A stretch of 64,000 nt of DNA from Agriotes lineatus. Its lineage: Eukaryota > Arthropoda > Insecta > Coleoptera > Elateridae. Location of the stretch: NCBI GenBank assembly GCA_940337035.1, contig CALNHX010007683.1, positions 1-64,000 on the forward strand. Direction: 5' to 3'. A model generated the notes under the pieces. That model was not told the DNA's origin and did no database searches. It was given only the letters and a program-made list of their open reading frames with translations. Positions 49,480 through 63,400 of this stretch are shown in pieces. The translations under genes and the position numbers were made by a program. The stretch's first letter is position 1. Each line of letters opens with the position of its first letter.

Positions 49480-52400
49480 GGAAGCACTCACTTTGTCGAG
49501 GAACCACAGTTAATTAATTATAGACCGCTGACTATATTTATAAACATTGTGCACACCCCAGTTGCATATCTTCCGCAAACGTAATATTGAACTTTTACAC
49601 TACGCGGCAAATAAAATTTTCGTTCTATTTGTTTCGTATGCAAAGCAATTCAAACGTATCAGAAAGCGTTTGCAGGTATTATTAAAGCTTTTATATATAG
49701 TTTGCAATCGGTAGGTAACATTGCGTGACACTTAAGAATTATTTTGTGCACTTTTGGAAGCACTCTCTTTGTCGAGGAACCACAGTTAATTAATTATAGA
49801 CCGCTGACTATATTTATAGGCATTGTGCACACCCCAGTTGCATATCTTCCGCAAACGTAATATTGAACTTTTAGACTACGCAGCAAATACAATTTTCGTT
49901 CTATTTGTTTCGTATGCAAAGCAATTCAAACGTATCAGAAAGCGTTTGCAGGTATTATTAAAGCTTTTATATATAGTTTACAATCGGTAGGTAACATTTC
50001 GTGACAATTAAGAATTATTTTGTGCACTTTTGGAAGCACTCTCTTTGTCGAGGAACCACAGTTAATTAATTATAGACCGCTGACTATATTTATAGGCATT
50101 GTGCACACCCCAGTTGCATATCTTCCGCAAACGTAATATTGAATTTTAGACTACGCAGCAAATAAAATTTTCGTTCTATTTGTTTCGTATGCAAAGCAAT
50201 TCAAACGTGTACCAAAAAGCGTTTGCAGGTATTATATATGCTTTTATATATAGTTTTCAATCGGTAGGTAACATTGCGTGACAGCTACGAATTATTTTGT
50301 GCACTTTTGGAAGCACTCTTCCTGTCGAGGATCCACAGTTAATCAATTATAGACCGCTGACTATATTTATAGGCATTGTGCACACGCCAGTTGCATATCT
50401 TCCGCAAACGTAATATTGAACTTTTAGACTACACAACAAATAAAATTTTCGTTCTATTTGTTTCGTATGCAAAGCTATTCAAACGTGTCAAAAAGCGTTT
50501 GCAGGTATTATATATGCTTTTATATATAGTTTGCAATCGGTAGGTAACATTGCGTGACAGCTACGAATTATTTTGTGCACTTTTGGAAGCACTCTTCCTG
50601 TCGAGGATCCACAGTTAATCAATTATAGACCGCTGACTATATTTATAGGCATTGTGCACACCCCAGTTGCATATCTTCCGCAAACGTAATATTGAACTTT
50701 TAGACTACACAACAAATAAAATTTTCGTTCTATTTGTTTCGTATACAAAGCAATTCAAACGTATCAGAAAGCGTTTGCAGGTATTATTAAAGCTTTTATA
50801 TATAGTTTGCAATCGGTAGGTAACATTGCGTGACACTTAAGAATTATTTTGTGCACTTTTGGAAGCACTCTCTTTGTCGAGGAACCACAGTTAATTAATT
50901 ATAGACCGCTGACTATATTTATAGGCATTGTGCACACCCCAGTTGCATATCTTCCGCAAACGTAATATTGAACTTTTAGACTACGCAGCAAATAAAATTT
51001 TCTTTCTATTTGTTTCGTATGCAAAGCAATTCAAACGTATCAGAAAGCGTTTGCAGGTATTATTAAAGCTTTTATATATAGTTTGCAATCGGTAGGTAAC
51101 ATTGCGTGACACTTAAGAATTATTTTGTGCACTTTTGGAAGCACTCTCTTTGTCGAGGAACCACAGTTAATTAATTATAGACCGCTGACTATATTTATAG
51201 GCATTGTGCACACCCCAGTTGCATATCTTCCGCAAACGTAATATTGAACTTTTAGACTACGCAGCAAATAAAATTTTCGTTCTATTTGTTTCGTATGCAA
51301 AGCAATTCAAACGTGTACCAAAAAGCGTTTGCAGGTATTATATATGCTTTTATATATAGTTTGCAATCGGTAGGTAACATTGCGTGACAGCTACGAATTA
51401 TTTTGTGCACTTTTGGAAGCACTCTTCCTGTCGAGGATCCACAGTTAATCAATTATAGACCGCTGACTATATTTATAGGCATTGTGCACACCCCAGCTGC
51501 ATATCTTCCGCAAACGTAATATTGAACTTTTAGACGACACAGCAAATAAAATTTTCGTTCTATTTGTTTCGTATGCAAAGCAATTCAAACGTGTCAAAAC
51601 GCGTTTGCAGGTATTATTAAAGCTTTTATATATAGTTTGCAATCGGTAGGTAACATTGCGTGACAGCTAAGAATTAAATTGTGCACTTTTGGAAGCACTC
51701 TCTTTGTCGAGGAACCACAGTTAATTAACTATAGACCGCTGACTATATTTATAGGCATTGATCACACCCCAGCTGCTTATCTTCCGCAAACGTAATATTG
51801 AACTTTTAGACGACACAGCAAATAAAATTTTCGTTCTATTTGTTTCGTATGCAAAGCAATTCAAACGTGTCAAAACGCGTTTGCAGGTATTATTAAAGCT
51901 TTTATATATAGTTTGCAATCGGTAGGTAACATTGCGTGACAGCTAAGAATTAAATTGTGCACTTTTGGAAGCACTCTCTTTGTCGAGGAACCACAGTTAA
52001 TTAATTATAGACCGCTGACTATATTTATAGGCATTGTGCACACCCCAGTTGCATATCTTCCGCAAACGTAATATTGAACTTTTCGACTACGCAGCAAATA
52101 AAATTTTAGTTCTATTTGTTTCGTATGCAAAGCAATTCAAACGTATACCAAAAAGCGTTTGCAGGTATTATATATGCTTTTATATTTAGTTTGCAATCGG
52201 TAGGTAACATTGCGTGACAGCTACGAATTATTTTGTGCACTTTTGGAAGCACTCTTCCTGTCGAGGATCCACAGTTAATCAATTATAGACCGCTGACTAT
52301 ATTTATAGGCATTGTGCACACCCCAGTTGCATATCTTCCGCAAACGTAATATTGAACTTTTAGACTACACAACAAATAAAATTTTCGTTCTATTTGTTTC

Positions 52401-54500
52401 GTATGCAAAGCAATTCAAACGTGTCAAAAAGCGTTTGCAGGTATTATATATGCTTTTATATATAGTTTGCAATCGGTAGGTAACATTGCGTGACAGCTAC
52501 GAATTATTTTGTGCACTTTTGGAAGCACTCTTCCTGTCGAGGATCCACAGTTACTCAATTATAGACCGCTGACTATATTTATAGGCATTGTGCACACCCC
52601 AGTTGCATATCTTCCGCAAACGTAATACTGAACTTTTAGACTACACAACAAATAAAATTTTCGTTCTATTTGTTTCGTATGCAAAGCAATTCAAACGTAT
52701 CAGAAAGCGTTTGCAGGTATTATTAAAGCTTTTATATATAGTTTGCAATCGGTAGGTAACATTGCGTGACACTTAAGAATTATTTTGTGCACTTTTGGAA
52801 GCACTCTCTTTGTCGAGGAAACACAGTTAATTAATTATAGACCGCTGACTATATTTATAGGCATTGTGCACACCCTAGTTGCATATCTTCCGCAAACGTA
52901 ATATTGAACTTTTAGACTACGCAGCAAATAAAATTTTCGTTCTATTTGTTTCGTATGCAAAGCAATTCAAACGTATCAGAAAGCGTTTGCAGGTATTATT
53001 AAAGCTTTTATATATAGTTTGCAATCGGTAGGTAACATTGCGTGACAGCTACGAATTATTTTGTGCACTTTTGGAAGCACTCTTCCTGTCGAGGATCCAC
53101 AGTTAATCAATTATAGACTGCTGACTATATTTATAGCCATTGTGCACACCCCAGTTGCATATCTTCCGCAAACGTAATATTGAACTTTTAGACGACACAG
53201 CAAATAAAATTTTCGTTCTATTTGTTTCGTATGCAAAGCAATTCAAACGTGTCAAAACGCGTTTGCAGGTATTATTAAAGCTTTTATATATAGTTTGCAA
53301 TCGGTAGGTAACATTGCGTGACAGCTAAGAATTAAATTGTGCACTTTTGGAAGCACTCTCTTTGTCGAGGAACCACAGTTAATTAATTATAGACCGCTGA
53401 CTGTATTTATAGGCATTGTGCACACCCCAGCTGCATATCTTCCGCAAACGTAATATTGAACTTTTAGACGACACAGCAAATAAAATTTTCGTTCTATTTG
53501 TTTCGTATGCAAAGCAATTCAAACGTGTCAAAACGCGTTTGCAGGTATTATTAAAGCTTTTATATATAGTTTGCAATCGGTAGGTAACATTGCGTGACAG
53601 CTAAGAATTAAATTGTGCACTTTTGGAAGCACTCACTTTGTCGAGGAACCACAGTTAATTAATTATAGACCGCTGACTATATTTATAGGCATTGTGCACA
53701 CCCCAGTTGCATATCTTCCGCAAACGTAATATTGAACTTTTAAACTACGCGGCAAATAAAATTTTCGTTCTATTTGTTTCGTATGCAAAGCAATTCAAAC
53801 GTATCAGAAAGCGTTTGCAGGTATTATTAAAGCTTTTATATATAGTTTGCAATCGGTATTTAACATTGCGTGACACTTAAGAATTATTTTGTGCACTTTT
53901 GGAAGCACTCTCTTTGTCGAGGAACCACAGTTAATTAATTATAGACCGCTGACTATATTTATAGGCATTGTGCACACCCCAGTTGCATATCTTCCGCAAA
54001 CGTAATATTGAACTTTTAGACTACGCAGCAAATACAATTTTCGTTCTATTTGTTTCGTATGCAAAGCAATTCAAACGTATCAGAAAGCGTTTGCAGGTAT
54101 TATTAAAGCTTTTATATATAGTTTGCAATCGGTAGGTAACATTGCGTGACACTTAAGAATTATTTTGTGCACTTTTGGAAGCACTCTCTTTGTCGAGGAA
54201 CCACAGTTAATTAATTATAGACCGCTGACTATATTTATAGGCATTGTGCACACCCCAGTTGCATATCTTCCGCAAACGTAATATTGAACTTTTAGACTAC
54301 GCAGCAAATAAAATTTTCGTTCTATTTGTTTCGTATGCAAAGCAATTCAAACGTGTACCAAAAAGCGTTTGCAGGTATTATATATGCTTTTATATATGGT
54401 TTGCAATCGGTAGGTAACATTGCGTGACAGCTACGAATTATTTTGTGCACTTTTGGAAGCACTCTTCCTGTCGAGGAACCACAGTTAATTAACTATAGAC
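49480..54500. repeat. satellite block with a 15-mer shift of about 4,145 bp
   Basis: The variant GCACTCACTTTG at 49,484 and 53,629, followed in both places by GGCAAATAAA and, one unit later, by CAAATACAATTTTCG, indicates a duplication offset of about 15 monomers. Confidence 0.6.
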
Positions 54501-55034
54501 CGCTGACTATATTTATAGGCATTGTGCACACCCCAGCTGCATATCTTCCGCTAACGTAATATTGAACTTTTAGACGACACAGCAAATAAAATTTTCGTTC
54601 TATTTGTTTCGTATGCAAAGCAATTCAAACGTGTCAAAACGCGTTTGCAGGTATTATTAAAGCTTTTATATATAGTTTGCAATCGGTAGGTAACATTGCG
54701 TGACAGCTAAGAATTAAATTGTGCACTTTTGGAAGCACTCTCTTTGTCGAGGAACCACAGTTAATTAACTATAGACCGCTGACTATATTTATAGGCATTG
54801 TGCACACCCCAGCTGCATATCTTCCGCAAACGTAATATTGAACTTTTAGACGACACAGCAAATAAAATTTTCGTTCTATTTGTTTCGTATGCAAAGCAAT
54901 TCAAACGTGTCAAAACGCGTTTGCAGGTATTATTAAAGCTTTTATATATAGTTTGCAATCGGTAGGTAACATTGCGTGACAGCTAAGAATTAAATTGTGC
55001 ACTTTTGGAAGCACTCTCTTTGTCGAGGAACCAC

Positions 55035-56690
55035 AGTTAATTAATTATAGACCGCTGACTGTATTTATAGGCATTGTGCACACCCCAGCTGCATATCTTC
55101 CGCAAACATAATATTGAACTTTTAGACGACACAGCAAATAAAATTTTCGTTCTATTTGTTTCGTATGCAAAGCAATTCAAACGTGTCAAAACGCGTTTGC
55201 AGGTATTATTAAAGCTTTTATATATAGTTTGCAATCGGTAGGTAACCTTGCGTGACAGCTAAGAATTAAATTGGGCACTTTTGGAAGCACTCTCTTTGTC
55301 GAGGAACCACAGTTAATTAATTATAGACCGCTGACTATATTTTTAGGCATTGTGCACACCCCAGTTGCATATCTTCCGCAAACGTAATATTGAACTTTTA
55401 AACTACGCGGCAAATAAAATTTTCGTTCTATTTGTTTCGTATGCAAAGCAATTCAAACGTATCAGAAAGCGTTTGCAGGTATTATTAAAGCTTTTATATA
55501 TAGTTTGCAATCGGTAGGTAACATTGCGTGACACTTAAGAATTATTTTGTGCACTTTTGGAAGCACTCTCTTTGTCGAGGAACCACAGTTAATTAATTAT
55601 AGACCGCTGACTATATTTATAGGCATTGTGCACACCCCAGTTGCATATCTTCCGCAAACGTAATATTGAACTTTTAGACTACGCAGCAAATACAATTTTC
55701 GTTCTATTTGTTTCGTATGCAAAGCAATTCAAACGTATCAGAAAGCGTTTGCAGGTATTATTAAAGCTTTTATATATAGTTTGCAATCGGTAGGTAACAT
55801 TGCGTGACAGCTAAGAATTAAATTGTGCACTTTTGGAAGCACTCTCTTTGTCGAGGAACCACAGTTAATTAATTATAGACCGCTGACTGTATTTATAGGC
55901 ATTGTGCACACCCCAGCTGCATATCTTCCGCAAACATAATATTGAACTTTTAGACGACACAGCAAATAAAATTTTCGTTCTATTTGTTTCGTATGCAAAG
56001 CAATTCAAACGTGTCAAAACGCGTTTGCAGGTATTATTAAAGCTTTTATATATAGTTTGCAATCGGTAGGTAACCTTGCGTGACAGCTAAGAATTAAATT
56101 GTGCACTTTTGGAAGCACTCTCTTTGTCGAGGAACCACAGTTAATTAATTATAGACCGCTGACTATATTTTTAGGCATTGTGCACACCCCAGTTGCATAT
56201 CTTCCGCAAACGTAATATTGAACTTTTAAACTACGCGGCAAATAAAATTTTCGTTCTATTTGTTTCGTATGCAAAGCAATTCAAACGTATCAGAAAGCGT
56301 TTGCAGGTATTATTAAAGCTTTTATATATAGTTTGCAATCGGTAGGTAACATTGCGTGACACTTAAGAATTATTTTGTGCACTTTTGGAAGCACTCTCTT
56401 TGTCGAGGAACCACAGTTAATTAATTATAGACCGCTGACTATATTTATAGGCATTGTGCACACCCCAGTTGCATATCTTCCGCAAACGTAATATTGAACT
56501 TTTAGACTACGCAGCAAATACAATTTTCGTTCTATTTGTTTCGTATGCAAAGCAATTCAAACGTATCAGAAAGCGTTTGCAGGTATTATTAAAGCTTTTA
56601 TATATAGTTTGCAATCGGTAGGTAACATTGCGTGACAGCTACGAATTATTTTGTGCACTTTTGGAAGCACTCTTCCTGTCGAGGATCCAC
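55035..56690. repeat. recent three-monomer (828 bp) duplication inside the satellite
   Basis: Rare variants shared at an offset of 828 bp show the duplication: the extra T in TATTTTTAGGCATTG at about 55,338 and 56,166, and GGTAACCTTGCG at about 55,240 and 56,068. Confidence 0.8.
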
Positions 56691-57796
56691 AGTTAATCAA
56701 TTATAGACCGCTGACTATATTTATAGGCATTGTGCACACGCCAGTTGCATATCTTCCGCAAACGTAATATTGAACTTTTAGACTACACAACAAATAAAAT
56801 TTTCGTTCTATTTGTTTCGTATGCATAGCTATTCAAACGTGTCAAAAAGCATTTGCAGGTATTATATATGCTTTTATATATAGTTTGCAATCGGTAGGTA
56901 ACATTGCGTGACAGCTACGAATTATTTTGTGCACTTTTGGAAGCACTCTTCCTGTCGAGGATCCACAGTTAATCAATTATAGACCGCTGACTATATTTAT
57001 AGGCATTGTGCACACCCCAGCTGCATATCTTCCGCTAACGTAATATTGAACTTTTAGACGACACAGCAAATAAAATTTTCGTTCTATTTGTTTCGTATGC
57101 AAAGCAATTCAAACGTGTCAAAACGCGTTTGCAGGTATTATTAAAGCTTTTATATATAGTTTGCAATCGGTAGGTAACATTGCGTGACAGCTAAGAATTA
57201 AATTGTGCACTTTTGGAAGCACTCTCTTTGTCGAGGAACCACAGTTAATTAATTATAGACCGCTGACTATATTTATAGGCATTGTGCACACCCCAGTTGC
57301 ATATCTACCGCAAACGTAATATTGAACTTTTAGACTACACAACAAATAAAATTTTCGTTCTATTTGTTTCGTATGCAAAGCAATTCAAACGTATCAGAAA
57401 GCGTTTGCAGGTATTATTAAAGCTTCTATATATAGTTTGCAATCGGTAGGTAACATTGCGTGACACTTAAGAATTATTTTGTGCACTTTTGGAAGCACTC
57501 TCTTTGTCGAGGAACCACAGTTAATTAATTATAGACCGCTGACTATATTTATAGGCATTGTGCACACCCCAGTTGCATATCTTCCGCAAACATAATATTG
57601 AACTTTTAGACTACGCAGCAAATAAAATTTTCGTTCTATTTGTTTCGTATGCAAAGCAATTCAAACGTATCAGAAAGCGTTTGCAGGTATTATTAAAGCT
57701 TTTATATATAGTTTGCAATCGGTAGGTAACATTGCGTGACAGCTACGAATTATTTTGTGCACTTTTGGAAGCACTCTCTTTGTCGAGGAACTACAG

Positions 57797-60700
57797 TTAA
57801 TTAATTATAGACCGCTGACTGTATTTATAGGCATTGTGCACACCCCAGCTGCATATCTTCCGCAAACGTAATATTGAACTTTTAGACGACACAGCAAATA
57901 AAATTTTCGTTCTATTTGTTTCGTATGCAAAGCAATTCCAACGTGTCAAAACGCGTTTGCAGGTATTATTAAAGCTTTTATATATAGTTTGCAATCGGTA
58001 GGTAACATTGCGTGACAGCTAAGAATTAAATTGTGCACTTTTGGAAGCACTCTCTTTGTCGAGGAACTACAGTTAATTAATTATAGACCGCTGACTGTAT
58101 TTATAGGCATTGTGCACACCCCAGCTGCATATCTTCCGCAAACGTAATATTAAACTTTTAGACGACACAGCAAATAAAATTTTCGTTCTATTTGTTTCGT
58201 ATGCAAAGCAATTCCAACGTGTCAAAACGCGTTTGCAGGTATTATTAAAGCTTTTATATATAGTTTGCAATCGGTAGGTAACATTGCGTGACAGCTAAGG
58301 ATTAAATTGTGCACTTTTGGAAGCACTCTCTTTGTCGAGAAACCACAGTTAATTAATTATAGACCGCTGACTATATTTATAGGCGTTGTGCACACCCCAG
58401 TTGCATATCTTCCGCAAACGTAATATTGAACTTTTAGACTACGCAGCAAATAAAATTTTCGTTCTATTTGTTTCGTATGCAAAGCAATTCAAACGTATCA
58501 GAAAGCGTTTGCAGGTATTATTAAAGCTTTTATATATAGTTTGCAATCGGTAGGTAACATTGCGTGACAGCTACGAATTATTTTGTGCACTTTTGGAAGC
58601 ACTCTCTTTGTCGAGGAACTACAGTTAATTAATTATAGACCGCTGACTGTATTTATAGGCATTGTGCACACCCCAGCTGCATATCTTCCGCAAACGTAAT
58701 ATTGAACTTTTAGACGACACAGCAAATAAAATTTTCGTTCTATTTGTTTCGTATGCAAAGCAATTCCAACGTGTCAAAACGCGTTTGCAGGTATTATTAA
58801 AGCTTTTATATATAGTTTGCAATCGGTAGGTAACATTGCGTGACAGCTAAGAATTAAATTGTGCACTTTTGGAAGCACTCTCTTTGTCGAGGAACTACAG
58901 TTAATTAATTATAGACCGCTGACTGTATTTATAGGCATTGTGCACACCCCAGCTGCATATCTTCCGCAAACGTAATATTGAACTTTTAGACGACACAGCA
59001 AATAAAATTTTCGTTCTATTTGTTTCGTATGCAAAGCAATTCCAACGTGTCAAAACGCGTTTGCAGGTATTATTAAAGCTTTTATATATAGTTTGCAATC
59101 GGTAGGTAACATTGCGTGACACTTAAGAATTATTTTGTGCACTTTTGGAAGCACGCTCTTTGTCGAAGAACCACAATTAATCAATTATAGACCGCTGTCT
59201 ATATTTATAGGCATTGTGCACACCCCAGCTGCATATCTTCCGCAAACGTAATATTGAAATTTTAGACGACACAGCAAGTAAAATTTTCGTTCTATTTGTT
59301 TCCTATTCAAAGCAATTCAAACGTGTCAAAACGCGTTTGCAGGTATTATTAAAGCTTTTATATATAGTTTGCAATCGGTAGGTAACATAGCGTGACAGCT
59401 AAGAATTAAATTGTGCACTTTTGGAAGCACTCTCTTTGTCGAGGAACCACAGTTAATTAATTATAGACCGCTGACTATATTTATAGGCATTGTGCACACC
59501 CCAGTTGCATATCTTCCGCAAACGTAATATTGAACTTTTAGACTACTCAGCAAATAAAATTTTCGTTCTATTTGTTTCCTATTCAAAGCAATTCAAACGT
59601 GTCAAAACGCGTTTGCAGGTATTATTAAAGCTTTTATATATAGTTTGCAATCGGTAGGTAACATTGCGTGACAGCTAAGGATTAAATTGTGCACTTTTGG
59701 AAGCACTCTCTTTGTCGAGAAACCACAGTTAATTAATTATAGACCGCTGACTATATTTATAGGCGTTGTGCACACCCCAGTTGCATATCTTCCGCAAACG
59801 TAATATTGAACTTTTAGACTACGCAGCAAATAAAATTTTCGTTCTATTTGTTTCCTATTCAAAGCAATTCAAACGTGTCAAAACGCGTTGGCAGGTATTA
59901 TTAAAGCTTTTATATATAGTTTGCAATCGGTAGGTAACATTGCGTGACAGCTAACAATTAAATTGTGCACTTTTGGAAGCACTCTCTTTGTCGAGAAACC
60001 ACAGTTAATTAATTATAGACCGCTGACTATATTTATAGGCATTGTGCACACCCCAGTTGCATATCTTCCGCAAACATAATATTGAACTTTTAGACTACGC
60101 AGCAAATAAAATTTTCGTTCTATTTGTTTCGTATGCAAAGCAATTCAAACGTATCAGAAAGCGTTTGCAGGTATTATTAAAGCTTTTATATATAGTTTGC
60201 AATCGGTAGGTAACATTGCGTGACAGCTACGAATTATTTTGTGCACTTTTGGAAGCACTCTCTTTGTCGAGGAACTACAGTTAATTAATTATAGACCGCT
60301 GACTGTATTTATAGGCATTGTGCACACCCCAGCTGCATATCTTCCGCAAACGTAATATTGAACTTTTAGACGACACAGCAAATAAAATTTTCGTTCTATT
60401 TGTTTCGTATGCAAAGCAATTCCAACGTGTCAAAACGCGTTTGCAGGTATTATTAAAGCTTTTATATATAGTTTGCAATCGGTAGGTAACATTGCGTGAC
60501 AGCTAAGAATTAAATTGTGCACTTTTGGAAGCACTCTCTTTGTCGAGGAACTACAGTTAATTAATTATAGACCGCTGACTGTATTTATAGGCATTGTGCA
60601 CACCCCAGCTGCATATCTTCCGCAAACGTAATATTGAACTTTTAGACGACACAGCAAATAAAATTTTCGTTCTATTTGTTTCGTATGCAAAGCAATTCCA

Positions 60701-63400
60701 ACGTGTCAAAACGCGTTTGCAGGTATTATTAAAGCTTTTATATATAGTTTGCAATCGGTAGGTAACATTGCGTGACAGCTAAGGATTAAATTGTGCACTT
60801 TTGGAAGCACTCTCTTTGTCGAGAAACCACAGTTAATTAATTATAGACGGCTGACTATATTTATAGGCGTTGTGCACACCCCAGTTGCATATCTTCCGCA
60901 AACGTAATATTGAACTTTTAGACTACGCAGCAAATAAAATTTTCGTTCTATTTGTTTCCTATTCAAAGCAATTCAAACGTGTCAAAACGCGTTGGCAGGT
61001 ATTATTAAAGTTTTTATATATAGTTTGCAATCGGTAGGTAACATTGCGTGACAGCTAACAATTAAATTGTGCACTTTTGGAAGCACTCTCTTTGTCGAGA
61101 AACCACAGTTAATTAATTATAGACCGCTGACTATATTTATAGGCATTGTGCACACCCCAGCTGCATATCTTCCGCAAACGTAATATTGAACTTTTAGACG
61201 ACACAGCAAATAAAATTTTCGTTCTATTTGTTTCGTATGCAAAGCAATTCCAACGTGTCAAAACGCGTTTGCAGGTATTATTAAAGCTTTTATATATAGT
61301 TTGCAATCGGTAGGTAACATTGCGTGACAGCTAAGAATTAAATTGTGCACTTTTGGAAGCACTCTCTTTGTCGAGGAACTACAGTTAATTAATTATAGAC
61401 CGCTGACTGTATTTATAGGCATTGTGCACACCCCAGCTGCATATCTTCCGCAAACGTAATATTGAACTTTTAGACGACACAGCAAATAAAATTTTCGTTC
61501 TATTTGTTTCGTATGCAAAGCAATTCCAACGTGTCAAAACGCGTTTGCAGGTATTATTAAAGCTTTTATATATAGTTTGCAATCGGTAGGTAACATTGCG
61601 TGACAGCTACGAATTATTTTGTGCACTTTTGGAAGCACTCTCTTTGTCGAGGAACTACAGTTAATTAATTATAGACCGCTGACTGTATTTATAGGCATTG
61701 TGCACACCCCAGCTGCATATCTTCCGCAAACGTAATATTGAACTTTTAGACGACACAGCAAATAAAATTTTCGTTCTATTTGTTTCGTATGCAAAGCAAT
61801 TCCAACGTGTCAAAACGCGTTTGCAGGTATTATTAAAGCTTTTATATATAGTTTGCAATCGGTAGGTAACATTGCGTGACAGCTAAGAATTAAATTGTGC
61901 ACTTTTGGAAGCACTCTCTTTGTCGAGGAACTACAGTTAATTAATTATAGACCGCTGACTGTATTTATAGGCATTGTGCACACCCCAGCTGCATATCTTC
62001 CGCAAACGTAATATTGAACTTTTAGACGACACAGCAAATAAAATTTTCGTTCTATTTGTTTCGTATGCAAAGCAATTCCAACGTGTCAAAACGCGTTTGC
62101 AGGTATTATTAAAGCTTTTATATATAGTTTGCAATCGGTAGGTAACATTGCGTGACAGCTACGAATTATTTTGTGCACTTTTGGAAGCACTCTCTTTGTC
62201 GAGGGACTACAGTTAATTAATTATAGACCGCTGACTGTATTTATAGGCATTGTGCACACCCCAGCTGCATATCTTCCGCAAACGTAATATTGAACTTTTA
62301 GACGACACAGCAAATAAAATTTTCGTTCTATTTGTTTCGTATGCAAAGCAATTCCAACGTGTCAAAACGCGTTTGCAGGTATTATTAAAGCTTTTATATA
62401 TAGTTTGCAATCGGTAGGTAACATTGCGTGACACTTAAGAATTATTTTGTGCACTTTTGGAAGCACGCTCTTTGTCGAAGAACCACAATTAATCAATTAT
62501 AGGCCGCTGTCTATATTTATAGGCATTGTGCACACCCCAGCTGCATATCTTCCGCAAACGTAATATTGAAATTTTAGACGACACAGCAAGTAAAATTTTC
62601 GTTCTATTTGTTTCCTATTCAAAGCAATTCAAACGTGTCAAAACGCGTTTGCAGGTATTATTAAAGCTTTTATATATAGTTTGCAATCGGTAGGTAACAT
62701 TGCGTGACAGCTAAGAATTAAATTGTGCACTTTTGGAAGCACTCTCTTTGTCGAGGAACCACAGTTAATTAATTATAGACCGCTGACTATATTTATAGGC
62801 ATTGTGCACACCCCAGTTGCATATCTTCCGCAAACGTAATATTGAACTTTTAGACTACTCAGCAAATAAAATTTTCGTTCTATTTGTTTCCTATTCAAAG
62901 CAATTCAAACGTGTCAAAACGCGTTTGCAGGTATTATTAAAGCTTTTATATATAGTTTGCAATCGGTAGGTAACATTGCGTGACAGCTAAGGATTAAATT
63001 GTGCACTTTTGGAAGCACTCTCTTTGTCGAGAAACCACAGTTAATTAATTATAGACCGCTGACTATATTTATAGGCGTTGTGCACACCCCAGTTGCATAT
63101 CTTCCGCAAACGTAATATTGAACTTTTAGACTACGCAGCAAATAAAATTTTCGTTCTATTTGTTTCCTATTCAAAGCAATTCAAACGTGTCAAAACGCGT
63201 TGGCAGGTATTATTAAAGCTTTTATATATAGTTTGCAATCGGTAGGTAACATTGCGTGACAGCTAACAATTAAATTGTGCACTTTTGGAAGCACTCTCTT
63301 TGTCGAGAAACCACAGTTAATTAATTATAGACCGCTGACTATATTTATAGGCATTGTGCACACCCCAGTTGCATATCTTCCGCAAACGTAATATTGAACT
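57797..63400. repeat. higher-order satellite block, 12-mer of 3,312 bp
   Basis: Diagnostic variants recur exactly 3,312 bp apart: GCACGCTCTT at 59,151 and 62,463, the TTTCCTATTCAAAGC variant at 59,300 and 62,612, and several monomers of the first type (57,797/61,109; 58,073/61,385; 58,625/61,937; 58,901/62,213). Not every monomer matches, so local exchanges followed the large duplication. Confidence 0.75.
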
